Positions 24,781-33,052 of a DNA stretch of 64,000 nucleotides are shown in pieces. Location: the NCBI RefSeq assembly GCF_020023995.1, contig NZ_NRRD01000006.1, forward strand, positions 1 to 64,000, read 5' to 3'. The stretch's first letter is position 1. Each line of letters starts with the position of its first letter. Position numbers and translations under genes: made by a program. The notes below the pieces were generated by a model that saw nothing but the letters and a program-made list of their open reading frames with translations, was not told where the DNA came from and did no database searches. The DNA comes from Rhodobacter sp. TJ_12 (GTDB taxonomy: Bacteria > Pseudomonadota > Alphaproteobacteria > Rhodobacterales > Rhodobacteraceae).

Positions 24781-25007
24781 TGATCCGTATCAACAAAGAT
24801 CTCCATATCAACCCCGCATTCGTTGCCTCATTGGAGTGGGATCGTAGCAACTACGCGTTCGGCCCTAGCGATAGCGTTCTGGTCATAACAATGCATGACG
24901 GCAAGGAACATCTTGTTAGGCATCAGCCTTGGTATCTCGACGGGACAGATGCCTATGCGGTCGAGCGTCAGATTCTCGCCAGCATTGAAGAAGGGGACGC
25001 GCGATGA
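24780..25007 (+). CDS. Small phage protein, paralogue of the gene at 18483
   Basis: The 75-residue protein (MIRINKDLHINPAFVAS...) shares its N-terminal half pattern with the product of 18483-18701. It sits between terminase and portal, with four-base overlaps to both. Function unknown; possibly a small head accessory or moron. Confidence 0.6.
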   Translation: MIRINKDLHINPAFVASLEWDRSNYAFGPSDSVLVITMHDGKEHLVRHQPWYLDGTDAYAVERQILASIEEGDAR

Positions 25008-26380
25008 GCCGCCGAAACCGTAAAGCCAAACCGTCCGCCTTCGCGACTGAACCGCGCAAAAACCTGCCTGCCGAGGCGAAAACGCTGATCGCCAATGCGC
25101 GCAACGATATCACCATCCCGTTCTTTTCCGGGGTGTTGCAGAATGCTGACGACACGCTGATCCAGCAGGGCGGTGGCAAAGGGCTCAAGATCTATGATGA
25201 GATCGAGCGCGATACCCATGCCGGGGCGATGCTCGAAAAGCGCAAAGGCGCGCTGATCTCACGCGATTGGAAGGTCGATCCGGGCGGGGAACGCCCGATC
25301 GACAAGGATGCGGCTGATCTCGTTGAAGAGATGATCAGCGCCCTACCCTTCGACCAGATTTGCAAAGATCTGCTCGATGCCACGCTGAAAGGTTTTGCAG
25401 TGAGCGAAATCATCTGGCGGCGCGAGGGGAATCGGATCAAGCCGGTCAAGATCAAGTCGATCGACCAGCGCCGCTTTGCCTTTGATACCGAGTGGCGCCC
25501 CCGGCTTTTGACCTGGACGGCGATGATGGAAGGGATCGAACTGCCCGAGCGCAAATTCATTGTGCATCGCGTCGGCGTGAAGGGCGAAAACCCTTATGGT
25601 CTGGGCTTGGGCAGCCGCTTGTTCTGGCCGGTGCTTTTCAAGCGCGAAGGGATCACCTTCTGGCTGCATTTCCTTGAGAAATTTGCTGGGCCGACCATCG
25701 TCGGCAAATCGCCCATCGGGTCTTTGCCTGAAGAGCAGCGCAAGCTTCTGAACACATTGACCGAGGCGCGCACCGCCTCGGCGGTGGTGGTGCCGATCGG
25801 CACCGATGCCGAATTCCTTGAAGCAAGTCGGTCCGGCAGCGTGACCTATGAACAGTTCCTAAATTATTGGGACCGGCAGATCTCGATTGCCACGACGGGC
25901 GAAACGCTCACGACGCAGGTCGGTGAGAGCGGCGGGAACAGGGCGCTTGGTGAAGTGCATCAGGAGATGCTCGAGCTTTTGGCCGATGGCGACAGTGATC
26001 TGCTCTCGGGCACACTGACCGACCAGCTGATCACCTGGATCGTCGAGTATAACCTGCCCGGTGCAGCCGTGCCGAAAATCTGGCGGGAGCGCCCCGAGAA
26101 CCAGAAATCGGTCGCAGAGACGAAAAAAGCCCAAGCCGAAGCCGATGAGGTGACGGCGAAGACGATCCGCACCGTGGTCGCGGAATCGGCGCGGTTCGAA
26201 GATGACGACGTCGCGCGCGACTATATCTTGAGCTTCGATATCGCCAACCGGCTGAGCGACAAGACGCTCGATGCGCTGGTCGAGGCGCGCCACGCCTTTG
26301 GCACGGCCCCGGCTGCGCCGGATCCGTTCGTGGGCGGCGATCCGACCTTCGCCGCCCGCCCGCTCAAAAAAAAAGCCTGA
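25004..26380 (+). CDS. Portal protein (DUF935, Mu gp29-like)
   Basis: The 458-residue protein matches the DUF935 portal family: LQNADDTLIQQGGGKGL near the start, RDWKVDPGG, the VSEIIWRREGNRIKP strand, and FLNYWDRQISIATTGETLT near the centre. It forms the DNA-entry ring. It ends in Lys-rich RPLKKKA encoded over a run of nine A residues (26366-26374), directly before TGA. The MuF frame continues in -1 there. Confidence 0.92.
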   Translation: MSRRNRKAKPSAFATEPRKNLPAEAKTLIANARNDITIPFFSGVLQNADDTLIQQGGGKGLKIYDEIERDTHAGAMLEKRKGALISRDWKVDPGGERPIDKDAADLVEEMISALPFDQICKDLLDATLKGFAVSEIIWRREGNRIKPVKIKSIDQRRFAFDTEWRPRLLTWTAMMEGIELPERKFIVHRVGVKGENPYGLGLGSRLFWPVLFKREGITFWLHFLEKFAGPTIVGKSPIGSLPEEQRKLLNTLTEARTASAVVVPIGTDAEFLEASRSGSVTYEQFLNYWDRQISIATTGETLTTQVGESGGNRALGEVHQEMLELLADGDSDLLSGTLTDQLITWIVEYNLPGAAVPKIWRERPENQKSVAETKKAQAEADEVTAKTIRTVVAESARFEDDDVARDYILSFDIANRLSDKTLDALVEARHAFGTAPAAPDPFVGGDPTFAARPLKKKA

Positions 26381-26445
26381 CGCATCGGCACGTCTGCTTT
26401 GCTGAGCCCGGGGGGGCGGTCGCGCGGATCACCGATCAGGCAATC

Positions 26446-27954
26446 GTGGCCGCCGAGCGGCATTTCACGCGGCGCCTCGTCGCCGTTCGCAAGGCGCTCC
26501 GAGAAGCCGTCGATTTTGACGCGGCAGCGCAGGCGGTGCTTGCGCTTGGAGCGACTTGGACGCCGGATGCGCTGGCCGCCCTGTTCGCCCAAGCGATGCA
26601 GCTCGCCGCGCTCGAGGGGCGCGAGGCTGCCTTTGCTGACGGCGACGATACGCTTTTTTCCGAGCCAGATTTAACCCGTCAGGAGTTTCGCGAACAAATC
26701 GACTTTCTGACCCAGAAGCGAGGCGAACCGACCCACGCTTGGACCGATGCGATGCGCAGCGACCATGATCGCGCCTTCGTGGTGGCCGGTGTCACCGATA
26801 TGGCGATGCTCGAGGAGTTCCAGCAGGCCATCATCGACGGCGCGCAGACCTATGACATCAAGGCCTTCGCATCCGAGTTCGACCGGCTCGTCGAGAAATA
26901 TGGCTGGTCCTACAATGGCGGGCGAAATTGGCGCATCCGCACAATCTTCGAGACGAACATCCGCACAAGCTATATGGCAGGCCGCCTGCGCCAGATGCGC
27001 GACCCGGATATGGTGAAAATCCGCCCCTATTGGCAATACCGCCACGGCGAAACCCGTGTGCCGCTTAACCCCCGTCCCGAGCATGAGGCATGGCACAATC
27101 TGGTTTTAAAGTGGGACGACCCTTGGTGGGACGTGCATTTCCCGCCGAATGACTGGGCTTGCAGTTGCGGTGTGCGCACCCTTTCACGCGGCGATTTGCG
27201 GCGCATGGGCAAAAGCGGGCCTGATGAGGCCCCAAAGATCATATTGCGCAAGCACCTCGATAAAACGACGGGCATCGTGACCGATCTGCCCGAAGGGATC
27301 GGCTACGGCTGGGATTACATGCCCGGTGATACATGGGAGCGCGCCTTCCATCGCGAATTGATTGAACCGGTCGAGCAGGCAAGCAACATAGCCGGTTTGC
27401 TGAAAACACCGTCCCAGCCAAAGGCTGCGGTGATCTCGGTTGACGAACCGGATACGATCGAAGATCTACGCCAACGCGCCCGCCCGTTCCACGCCGAGTT
27501 GATGGCTCCCGACCTTGCCCCTGAAGATTATGCAAACGCCTTTCTTCGGCAGTTCGGGCTAGAACCCGGCGCGTCAAAGTTGTGGACCGACGTCTCTGGC
27601 GCGCGGATCCTGATCGCGGACGACTTGTTCAAAGATCGGACCGGGGGGTGGAAAGCGGTCAAGCGCGGGCACGGCGATCATGCGCTTTTGCTCGCGGAAA
27701 CGTTGATGGACCCGGATGAAATCTGGCTGTCCCTGCGCGCCATCCCCGACCCGGAGCACCCGGGCGAATTCCTTTATGAAGTGGTGCGGCGTTACATTCG
27801 GGTTGACCCGGAACGACCGGTGTTTGCCCTCTTTGAGCTTGGCCGGAAGATCTGGTTTCCGGTGACCGGCTATGGCCCGTTGAACCGCTCGCATCCAGAT
27901 TTTGCCTATATCCAGCGGCAGAGGAACGGGAAGCTGATCTGGAAAAGAAAATAG
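26446..27954 (+). CDS. MuF head-morphogenesis protein with C-terminal PBECR2-like nuclease/toxin domain
   Basis: The 502-residue protein is annotated from GTG. Residues about 80-295 are the Mu F domain (IRTSYMAGRLRQM, then PNDWACSCGVRTLS). Residues about 365-502 resemble the PBECR2 fold of barnase/EndoU/colicin-E5/RelE-like nucleases: LFKDRTGGWKAVKRG, ETLMDPDEIWL, a VRRYI strand, and a final RQRNGKLIW. MuF-toxin fusions are known from temperate phages, and this looks like one. The coding frame stays open upstream of the GTG to the portal's A-run, with no ATG or TTG, so the true start is uncertain. No immunity-like gene follows. Confidence 0.85.
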   Translation: MAAERHFTRRLVAVRKALREAVDFDAAAQAVLALGATWTPDALAALFAQAMQLAALEGREAAFADGDDTLFSEPDLTRQEFREQIDFLTQKRGEPTHAWTDAMRSDHDRAFVVAGVTDMAMLEEFQQAIIDGAQTYDIKAFASEFDRLVEKYGWSYNGGRNWRIRTIFETNIRTSYMAGRLRQMRDPDMVKIRPYWQYRHGETRVPLNPRPEHEAWHNLVLKWDDPWWDVHFPPNDWACSCGVRTLSRGDLRRMGKSGPDEAPKIILRKHLDKTTGIVTDLPEGIGYGWDYMPGDTWERAFHRELIEPVEQASNIAGLLKTPSQPKAAVISVDEPDTIEDLRQRARPFHAELMAPDLAPEDYANAFLRQFGLEPGASKLWTDVSGARILIADDLFKDRTGGWKAVKRGHGDHALLLAETLMDPDEIWLSLRAIPDPEHPGEFLYEVVRRYIRVDPERPVFALFELGRKIWFPVTGYGPLNRSHPDFAYIQRQRNGKLIWKRK

Positions 27955-28057
27955 CGGCCCAGGTGCTTGAGCCGCCACACCGGCAGGGGTTTGAGGGCAC
28001 ACACCGCCTCCCCTGACGACATTGGAACAATAGCACGATCGAGGAGAATTTTCAACG

Positions 28058-28612
28058 ATGGCAGGGATTAGCATTCAGGTAGAGCTTCAGGATCTGGCGG
28101 CGCGTGAAACGCTGGGTGACCTGCTGGCGCGGATGGACAATCGCCACCCCTTCTATGCCTCGGTTGGCGAACGGTTGCTTTCCTCGACACGGGATCGGTT
28201 TGAAAGCGAAACCGATCCAAACGGCGCGCCCTGGACGCCGCTTGCCCCGCGCACGATCAAGCAGCGCCAAAAGCGCGGCCAACTGCCACTGACGATCCTG
28301 CGCTCGAACTCGAAGGGCATGGCAGGCTCATCGCTTGCGGGTTCGATCAACTACATTGCCTCGGCCGAAGATGTGCGGATCGGCTCGCCGAAGGTCTATG
28401 CTGCGATCCATCAGCTGGGCGGGACAATCCAGAAACCGGAAAGCAGCCGCTATATGGTCGGGCGCCGCTTTGCCAAGCGTGCGCAGGAAGGCGGACGCGA
28501 TGTACCGATCAAGGCGCACACGATCACAATCCCCGCGCGCCCTTATATCGGGATCTCGCGCGAGGATGAGTTGGGTATTTTGGAAGATGCGGAGGACTGG
28601 CTCTCGCGATGA
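28058..28612 (+). CDS. Virion morphogenesis protein (Mu gpG-like)
   Basis: The 184-residue protein matches the gpG family: an N-terminal ELQDLAARETLGDLLARM helix, the PNGAPWTPLAPRTIKQR motif, ILRSNSKG, HQLGGTIQKP and IPARPYIGIS near the C-terminus. It acts in head completion or head-tail joining. GAGGAG is upstream. It is followed by a 271-base gap without a gene except the terminator at 28810. Confidence 0.9.
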   Translation: MAGISIQVELQDLAARETLGDLLARMDNRHPFYASVGERLLSSTRDRFESETDPNGAPWTPLAPRTIKQRQKRGQLPLTILRSNSKGMAGSSLAGSINYIASAEDVRIGSPKVYAAIHQLGGTIQKPESSRYMVGRRFAKRAQEGGRDVPIKAHTITIPARPYIGISREDELGILEDAEDWLSR

Positions 28613-28809
28613 GAAAGAAGGCGCTGATTTTTCGTCGCTGAGCGGCTCTTTCACGTTTCTGGGCTGGATGCCCGCAAAGCACAGACATCCCCCGTTAAGC
28701 CCCCGTTAGGATCGCTCTCTCGTGGCATTTGATCCCCGCCCGCAGAATGACGTTGCGATCACGCGCTCCCCCCGCCTATGATCCCCCCAGACCAAGCCAC
28801 CACGCGCAT

Positions 28810-28835
28810 CCCCCGGACACCTGTCCGGGGGTTTT
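28810..28835 (+). terminator. Rho-independent terminator before the protease gene
   Basis: CCCCCGGAC and GTCCGGGGG pair around ACCT and are followed by TTTTGCG. It is almost a copy of the hairpin at 20861-20886. It splits packaging/portal genes from the protease/capsid/tail transcript, so a promoter for the latter should lie between here and 28884. Confidence 0.85.
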
Positions 28836-28883
28836 GCGTTTCGGCCCATGCGAAGGGTGTTCCGTCATCAGCAGGACGGACAC

Positions 28884-29999
28884 ATGAGCAAACCCATCAC
28901 CGCGCGCATCGAGGTTTTTCGCCCCGGCACCTTCACGCCGATGGCGGGCGATCCGATCACCTATTCCGCGGGCGATCTGCGCGCGATCGCAGACGCCTAC
29001 GATCCCGAAACGGCTCCGGCGCCGATCGTGGTGGGCCACCCCGACACCGATGCCCCGGCCTATGGCTGGATCAAAGGCTTTCATTACGATGCCCAGGCCG
29101 AGCGGTTGCTGGCCGATCTCGACGAAATCGAGCCGCAGTTCGCCGAATTGGTCAAAGGCGGGCGTTTTAAGAAGGTTTCCATGGCCTTCTTTTCGCCCGG
29201 GCAGGCGCATAACCCCGTCCCCGGCACTTGGTATCCAAAGCATGTCGGCTTTCTGGGCGCCGCTGCGCCCGCCGTTTCGGGGCTGCGCAATGCGCAATTC
29301 GCCGGGTCCGCCGATGCGGTTTTTACCGCGACTTTCGGAGAGCGGGGCTTTGAAGAAACCGCCTCTGTGCTGCGCACCCTGCGCGATTTCCTGATCGAGA
29401 AATTCGGCATGGAAGATGCCGACAAAGCGCTGCCGCCTTACCGCCTCGAATGGCTGGGGGAGATCGACATCACCCCGACGCCGACGCCGTCGACCTTTGC
29501 CGAACCCAAACCCCCTACCCCGAAACCTGAAAAGGATCCGCCCATGTCTCAGCCCGATCCGGCCTTCGCTGCGCGCGAAGCCGACCTTGCTGCGCGCGAA
29601 AAGGCGATTGCCGAGCGCGAAGCCAAAACCGCCCACGATGAAAACGCCGCCTTCGCCGAGGCCCTGGTCTCCGATGGTAAGCTTCTGCCTGCCTCGAAGG
29701 ATCAGACCGTGGCCGTGCTCGATGCCCTGCCGAAAGGCGCCACGGTGGCTTTTGCCGAAGGCGGCCAACAGATCGATCTCGCCAAAGCGCTGCGTGACAT
29801 TCTCTCGGCCCAGCCGAAGATCGTCCAGTTTGGCGAGACCGATCTCGGCGCAGATCCTGACGCCGCGAAGCCCGCAAGCTTTGCGGCCGATGGCAAGTCG
29901 GTCGATAGCGCGGCGCTGGCCACCCATCAAAAAGCGCTGGCCTATCAGCGCGCCAACCCCGGCACGGATTATCTCACCGCCGTGCGCACCGTGTCCTGA
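28884..29999 (+). CDS. Prohead protease/scaffold (Mu gpI-like)
   Basis: The 371-residue protein has an N-terminal phage-I protease domain (ARIEVFRPGTFTPM, the VGHPDTDAPAYGWI motif with conserved His, VSMAFFSP, FLGAAAPAV). After a Pro-rich linker comes a charged coiled-coil scaffold from about residue 221. In Mu the same gene yields protease I and, from an internal start, scaffold Z. The ATG at 28884 follows a GGACGGAC; an upstream in-frame ATG at 28848 lies just after the terminator. Confidence 0.88.
   Translation: MSKPITARIEVFRPGTFTPMAGDPITYSAGDLRAIADAYDPETAPAPIVVGHPDTDAPAYGWIKGFHYDAQAERLLADLDEIEPQFAELVKGGRFKKVSMAFFSPGQAHNPVPGTWYPKHVGFLGAAAPAVSGLRNAQFAGSADAVFTATFGERGFEETASVLRTLRDFLIEKFGMEDADKALPPYRLEWLGEIDITPTPTPSTFAEPKPPTPKPEKDPPMSQPDPAFAAREADLAAREKAIAEREAKTAHDENAAFAEALVSDGKLLPASKDQTVAVLDALPKGATVAFAEGGQQIDLAKALRDILSAQPKIVQFGETDLGADPDAAKPASFAADGKSVDSAALATHQKALAYQRANPGTDYLTAVRTVS
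29544..29999 (+). CDS. Nested scaffold protein (Mu gpZ-like), internal start in the protease gene
   Basis: An in-frame ATG at codon 221, preceded by AAAAGGAT, opens at the point where the Pro-rich linker ends and the helical scaffold begins (SQPDPAFAAREADLAAREKA). The 151-residue product would be the separately expressed scaffold, mirroring the I/Z arrangement in Mu. The start is inferred from position and ribosome site. Confidence 0.6.
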   Translation: MSQPDPAFAAREADLAAREKAIAEREAKTAHDENAAFAEALVSDGKLLPASKDQTVAVLDALPKGATVAFAEGGQQIDLAKALRDILSAQPKIVQFGETDLGADPDAAKPASFAADGKSVDSAALATHQKALAYQRANPGTDYLTAVRTVS

Positions 30000-30011
30000 T
30001 CGGAGATCCCA

Positions 30012-30356
30012 ATGCTGCGGACCTATCACTCCATTTTGTCGCTGACGGCTTCGATGACGGCCGTCTGCAATGCCGGTGATCTTGTCGATTTCAGCGACAC
30101 GCCAATCACCACCGAAGATCAGCCTGTCAAAGGTGTCGCGCAAAACCCCGCCACCGAAGTGGGGCTCGACATCGCGCTGACCGCGCTTGGCACCGAAACC
30201 GTCACCGCCGTCGGTGCGATCGTCAAGGGTGCGCCGCTCTGCACCGCGACCGGCGGCGGTGTGCGCACGGCTGTGCCCGGAACCGACACCAACATCTTCG
30301 CTGAAGCCCTGACGGCCGCTGCCGATGGGGAATTCGTTCAAATCCTGATCCGCTGA
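30012..30356 (+). CDS. Capsid decoration protein (DUF2190-like)
   Basis: The 114-residue beta-rich protein lies between scaffold and major capsid, the usual place of a head-stabilising or decoration protein. The VGAIVKGAPLCTATGGG and GTDTNIFAEALTAAADG pattern is like DUF2190 proteins. Family assignment is from pattern recognition. Confidence 0.68.
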   Translation: MLRTYHSILSLTASMTAVCNAGDLVDFSDTPITTEDQPVKGVAQNPATEVGLDIALTALGTETVTAVGAIVKGAPLCTATGGGVRTAVPGTDTNIFAEALTAAADGEFVQILIR

Positions 30357-30367
30357 GGAGCGATCCC

Positions 30368-31324
30368 ATGAACCAACCTTTGAACCAGCGGACTGCGGCC
30401 GTTGTCGATCCGATCCTGTCCACCCATGCCCGTGGCTATCGCAATGCGGAGTACATCTCCGAAGTGCTGTTTCCGCGCGTTCCGATCCCGAACCGCGCGA
30501 TGCGCGTGATCAAGTTCGGCAAAGAAGCGTTCCGCATGCTCAACACCCGCCGTGCGCCGGGTGCCAAGAAAAAGCGCGTCCAATACGGCTACGCCTCGGA
30601 TCCGGTGTCGCTTGTGCAAGATGCGCTCGAAGGGCTGGTCCCGATCGAACATCAGCAAGAAGCCACCTCGGTGCCGGGCGTCGATCTTGGCGCGGGAGCC
30701 GTGAACATGGTCTTGAACGTAATCGATCTGGGTCACGAATATGCCGCCGCCCAACTTGCGCGCAGCGCGGCCAATTATGACGCGAACCACAAAGTGGCGC
30801 TTACGACCACGGACCGCTGGACGTCGGATAGCTCGGACCCCGTCGCGGATGTGGATGCGGGCAAGGAAGCAGTGCGACGGTCGATCGGGCGCTATCCGAA
30901 CACGCTGGTTCTTGGCCCCTCAGCCTTCACTGCGCTGAAAAACCATCCGAAGGTGAAAGAGCAGTTCAAATTTACCTCCAAAGACAGCATCACCACGGAA
31001 ATGCTGGCGGCTTATTTCGACGTCGCGCGGGTTGTGGTCGGCAAAGCCGTCTGGTTGCCGGAAAATGCCGCCGATGACGCGCTCGCTAGTGATGTTTGGG
31101 GCAATGACGCGGTTCTGGCCTATGTGCCGATGACCGGCGAAAGCTATCAGGTGCCGTCTTATGGCTACACCTACGAGTTGACCGGCTATCCGCAGGTCCA
31201 GCAGCCCTATTTCGAGCGTGACTGCGACAGCTGGATTTACCCGACGACCTCTGAGCGGCGTGTGATCCTGACGGGGGCCGAGGGCGGGTTCCTGTTCCAA
31301 GACGCAGGCGCGGCCGCAGCCTAA
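30368..31324 (+). CDS. Major capsid protein
   Basis: The 318-residue protein has the layout of HK97-fold capsid proteins of transposable siphoviruses: the N-terminal YISEVLFPRVPI segment, an AAQLARSAANYD helix, RYPNTLVLGPSAFTALKNHP, and FFERD/WIYP-like strands near the C-terminus. GAGGAG precedes the ATG. Position after scaffold and decoration supports the call. Confidence 0.88.
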   Translation: MNQPLNQRTAAVVDPILSTHARGYRNAEYISEVLFPRVPIPNRAMRVIKFGKEAFRMLNTRRAPGAKKKRVQYGYASDPVSLVQDALEGLVPIEHQQEATSVPGVDLGAGAVNMVLNVIDLGHEYAAAQLARSAANYDANHKVALTTTDRWTSDSSDPVADVDAGKEAVRRSIGRYPNTLVLGPSAFTALKNHPKVKEQFKFTSKDSITTEMLAAYFDVARVVVGKAVWLPENAADDALASDVWGNDAVLAYVPMTGESYQVPSYGYTYELTGYPQVQQPYFERDCDSWIYPTTSERRVILTGAEGGFLFQDAGAAAA

Positions 31325-31388
31325 TCGGCGGTCGGTTTTAGGAGCGGGCGGTGCGCCGCCCGCTTGCTTAAACCGACAGGAGCTGAAG

Positions 31389-31616
31389 ATGGCAGACGAA
31401 ACCGAAGTGGTTTTGACCGGCCCCGCGAAATTGCGCGGCGCTTTCAAAAAACCGGGCGAAACGATCACCGTGACCCCCACCGAACGCGCCCAGCTTTTGG
31501 CGGCAGGCGTGATTGCCCCGGATGCGCCCGCCGCAGATCCCGAAATCGTCGTCGACGATCCTCCCCAAGCCGCAAAGACCACGCGCAAGGCGGGCAGCGG
31601 CAAGGCGAAGGTCTGA
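31389..31616 (+). CDS. Small head-region protein, unknown function
   Basis: A 75-residue protein with a short beta-rich N-terminus and an Ala/Lys-rich basic tail (TTRKAGSGKAKV). Its composition resembles that of the 67-residue product at 32847. Such proteins between capsid and Gp49/Gp36 are common and uncharacterised. Confidence 0.55.
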   Translation: MADETEVVLTGPAKLRGAFKKPGETITVTPTERAQLLAAGVIAPDAPAADPEIVVDDPPQAAKTTRKAGSGKAKV

Positions 31617-31685
31617 GGAGCCTTTGCCCGCGCGCGGGGCGGTCACCGGCCCGCGCATCCAAAAACCTTCTGAAAGATCGAAGAG

Positions 31686-31988
31686 ATGAACGACCAAGAG
31701 CTTGAGAAAACACTTCAGAGCAAGGGCCTCAACGCTCCTCGGCTTTCGCCCGCCGACATCGATGCTGCGATTGCCAAAGCAGACTATCATCGGTTCCCCG
31801 GCACCACTCTGACCGTTGCATGCCTGACCCTGCGCAATGGCTTCTGCGTTACCGGAGAAAGTGCGTCGGCCTCTCCTGAGAACTTTGACGCCGAGATCGG
31901 GCGCGACATCGCGTTTCGCAACGCGCGCGAAAAGATCTGGGCGCTTGAGGGTTATCGTCTCAAACAGCAGATCTTCGAGGCCGAGTGA
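31686..31988 (+). CDS. Gp49-like phage protein
   Basis: The 100-residue protein matches the Gp49 family: YHRFPGTTLTVACLTLRNGF, then TGESASASPENFDAEIGRDIA, then EKIWALEGY. This conserved small protein occurs in many Mu-like and lambdoid phages, near head genes here. Its molecular role is unknown. Confidence 0.82.
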   Translation: MNDQELEKTLQSKGLNAPRLSPADIDAAIAKADYHRFPGTTLTVACLTLRNGFCVTGESASASPENFDAEIGRDIAFRNAREKIWALEGYRLKQQIFEAE

Positions 31989-32419
31989 TGACCTACGCCA
32001 CGCTCGAGGATCTGATCGACCGCGCAGGCGAAGCAGAACTGCGCCAGATCGCGGACCGTGACCGCGACGGGGTTGTCGATGCCTCCGTGATCGCAGCCGC
32101 GCTTTCCAATGCTGACGACACGATCAACGGCTACATCGGCAAGAAATATGCCCTGCCGCTCGCCTCGGTGCCGCCGATTGTCAATGGCTGGGCGGTGGGC
32201 ATCGCCCGCTACACGCTGCACCGCAACGGCGCGCCCGAGCATGTGGCGCAAGATTACAAGGATGCGATCACAGCGTTGAAGGATGTTTCGCGCGGCCTGA
32301 TCACCTTGCCAGTTGATGCCGGGGCGGAGCCGCCTGTGGTTTCTGACGCCACCGTGATGGCTGTGCACCCCGCTCCGGTCTTTACCCCCACCAAACTGGC
32401 GGGGTGGCGCTCATGCTGA
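31988..32419 (+). CDS. Gp36 family head-tail protein (DUF1320)
   Basis: The 143-residue protein matches Mu gp36/DUF1320: YATLEDLIDRAGEAELRQIADRD, then NADDTINGYIGKKYALPL, then ARYTLHRNGAPEHVAQDY. It is probably a head-completion/connector protein. GTG at 31985 is an alternative start. Confidence 0.88.
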   Translation: MTYATLEDLIDRAGEAELRQIADRDRDGVVDASVIAAALSNADDTINGYIGKKYALPLASVPPIVNGWAVGIARYTLHRNGAPEHVAQDYKDAITALKDVSRGLITLPVDAGAEPPVVSDATVMAVHPAPVFTPTKLAGWRSC

Positions 32420-32844
32420 GCGAAATTCTAGCTCATTTGCAGGCCGAACTGCCCAAACCCGCTTGGGCCGGTGTCGAGATCGCCGAGGACATCGATGTTC
32501 TCGCGGCCCGCGCGGGCCTTGTCGAGCATGGCACCGCGATCATCATGCCGTGGCGTGAGCGAGCCAAACCGCAAGATTTGATGAGCGGCGGGTTTCGCCA
32601 GCAGGTCGAGGCGCAATTCGCGGTGGGCATTGTGGTGCGCCAATACGACCAGCTGATGGGAGCAGATCGCGCCATCGTCTTTGATGCCCTGAAGAAAGAC
32701 ATCGAGGCCGCGCTGGCCGGCCACATTCTGCCCGGTACGGCCAGCCCCTGCGAACTGATCGGCGGCGAAGCAAGCCCGGTGACGACGGGCGTCAGCATTT
32801 ACGTCCAGACCTGGGCAACCACCCGTTTCCTAACAGGAGCCTGA
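32413..32844 (+). CDS. Gp37-like tail terminator protein
   Basis: The 143-residue protein lies directly after Gp36, in the position of Mu gp37/DUF1834-type proteins, and its VEAQFAVGIVVRQYD strand set fits. It would cap the tail tube for joining to the head. The chosen ATG overlaps Gp36 by seven bases; a GTG at 32404 is an alternative. Confidence 0.72.
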   Translation: MLSEILAHLQAELPKPAWAGVEIAEDIDVLAARAGLVEHGTAIIMPWRERAKPQDLMSGGFRQQVEAQFAVGIVVRQYDQLMGADRAIVFDALKKDIEAALAGHILPGTASPCELIGGEASPVTTGVSIYVQTWATTRFLTGA

Positions 32845-32846
32845 CG

Positions 32847-33050
32847 ATGACTCAGCCCCTTCAAGGCGGCCGCTGGCTGCGAGATCCCGAAACCGGCGCG
32901 ATGGCGCGCGAAGAAAATACCGAGGCCATTGAGGCCGATGCGAAGCCCCCCTCGGCGGAGGGAGATGCGCTGGGCACCCTCTCATCTGACACCTCCGCCG
33001 ATACGAACATACCCGCCAAAGCCAAGGCGGCGAAAGCGAAAGGACGCTGA
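32847..33050 (+). CDS. Small tail-region protein, unknown function
   Basis: A 67-residue, highly charged, low-complexity protein ending in AKAKAAKAKGR. It starts LQGGRWLRDPETGAM, a pattern seen in short proteins beside phage tail tube genes. Function unknown. Confidence 0.5.
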   Translation: MTQPLQGGRWLRDPETGAMAREENTEAIEADAKPPSAEGDALGTLSSDTSADTNIPAKAKAAKAKGR

Positions 33051-33052
33051 CC

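Noticed and set aside
28776-30341. A 521-codon minus-strand frame opposite the protease/scaffold gene
   Set aside because: Gly/Arg/His-rich shadow; it also runs through the terminator and across two real genes.
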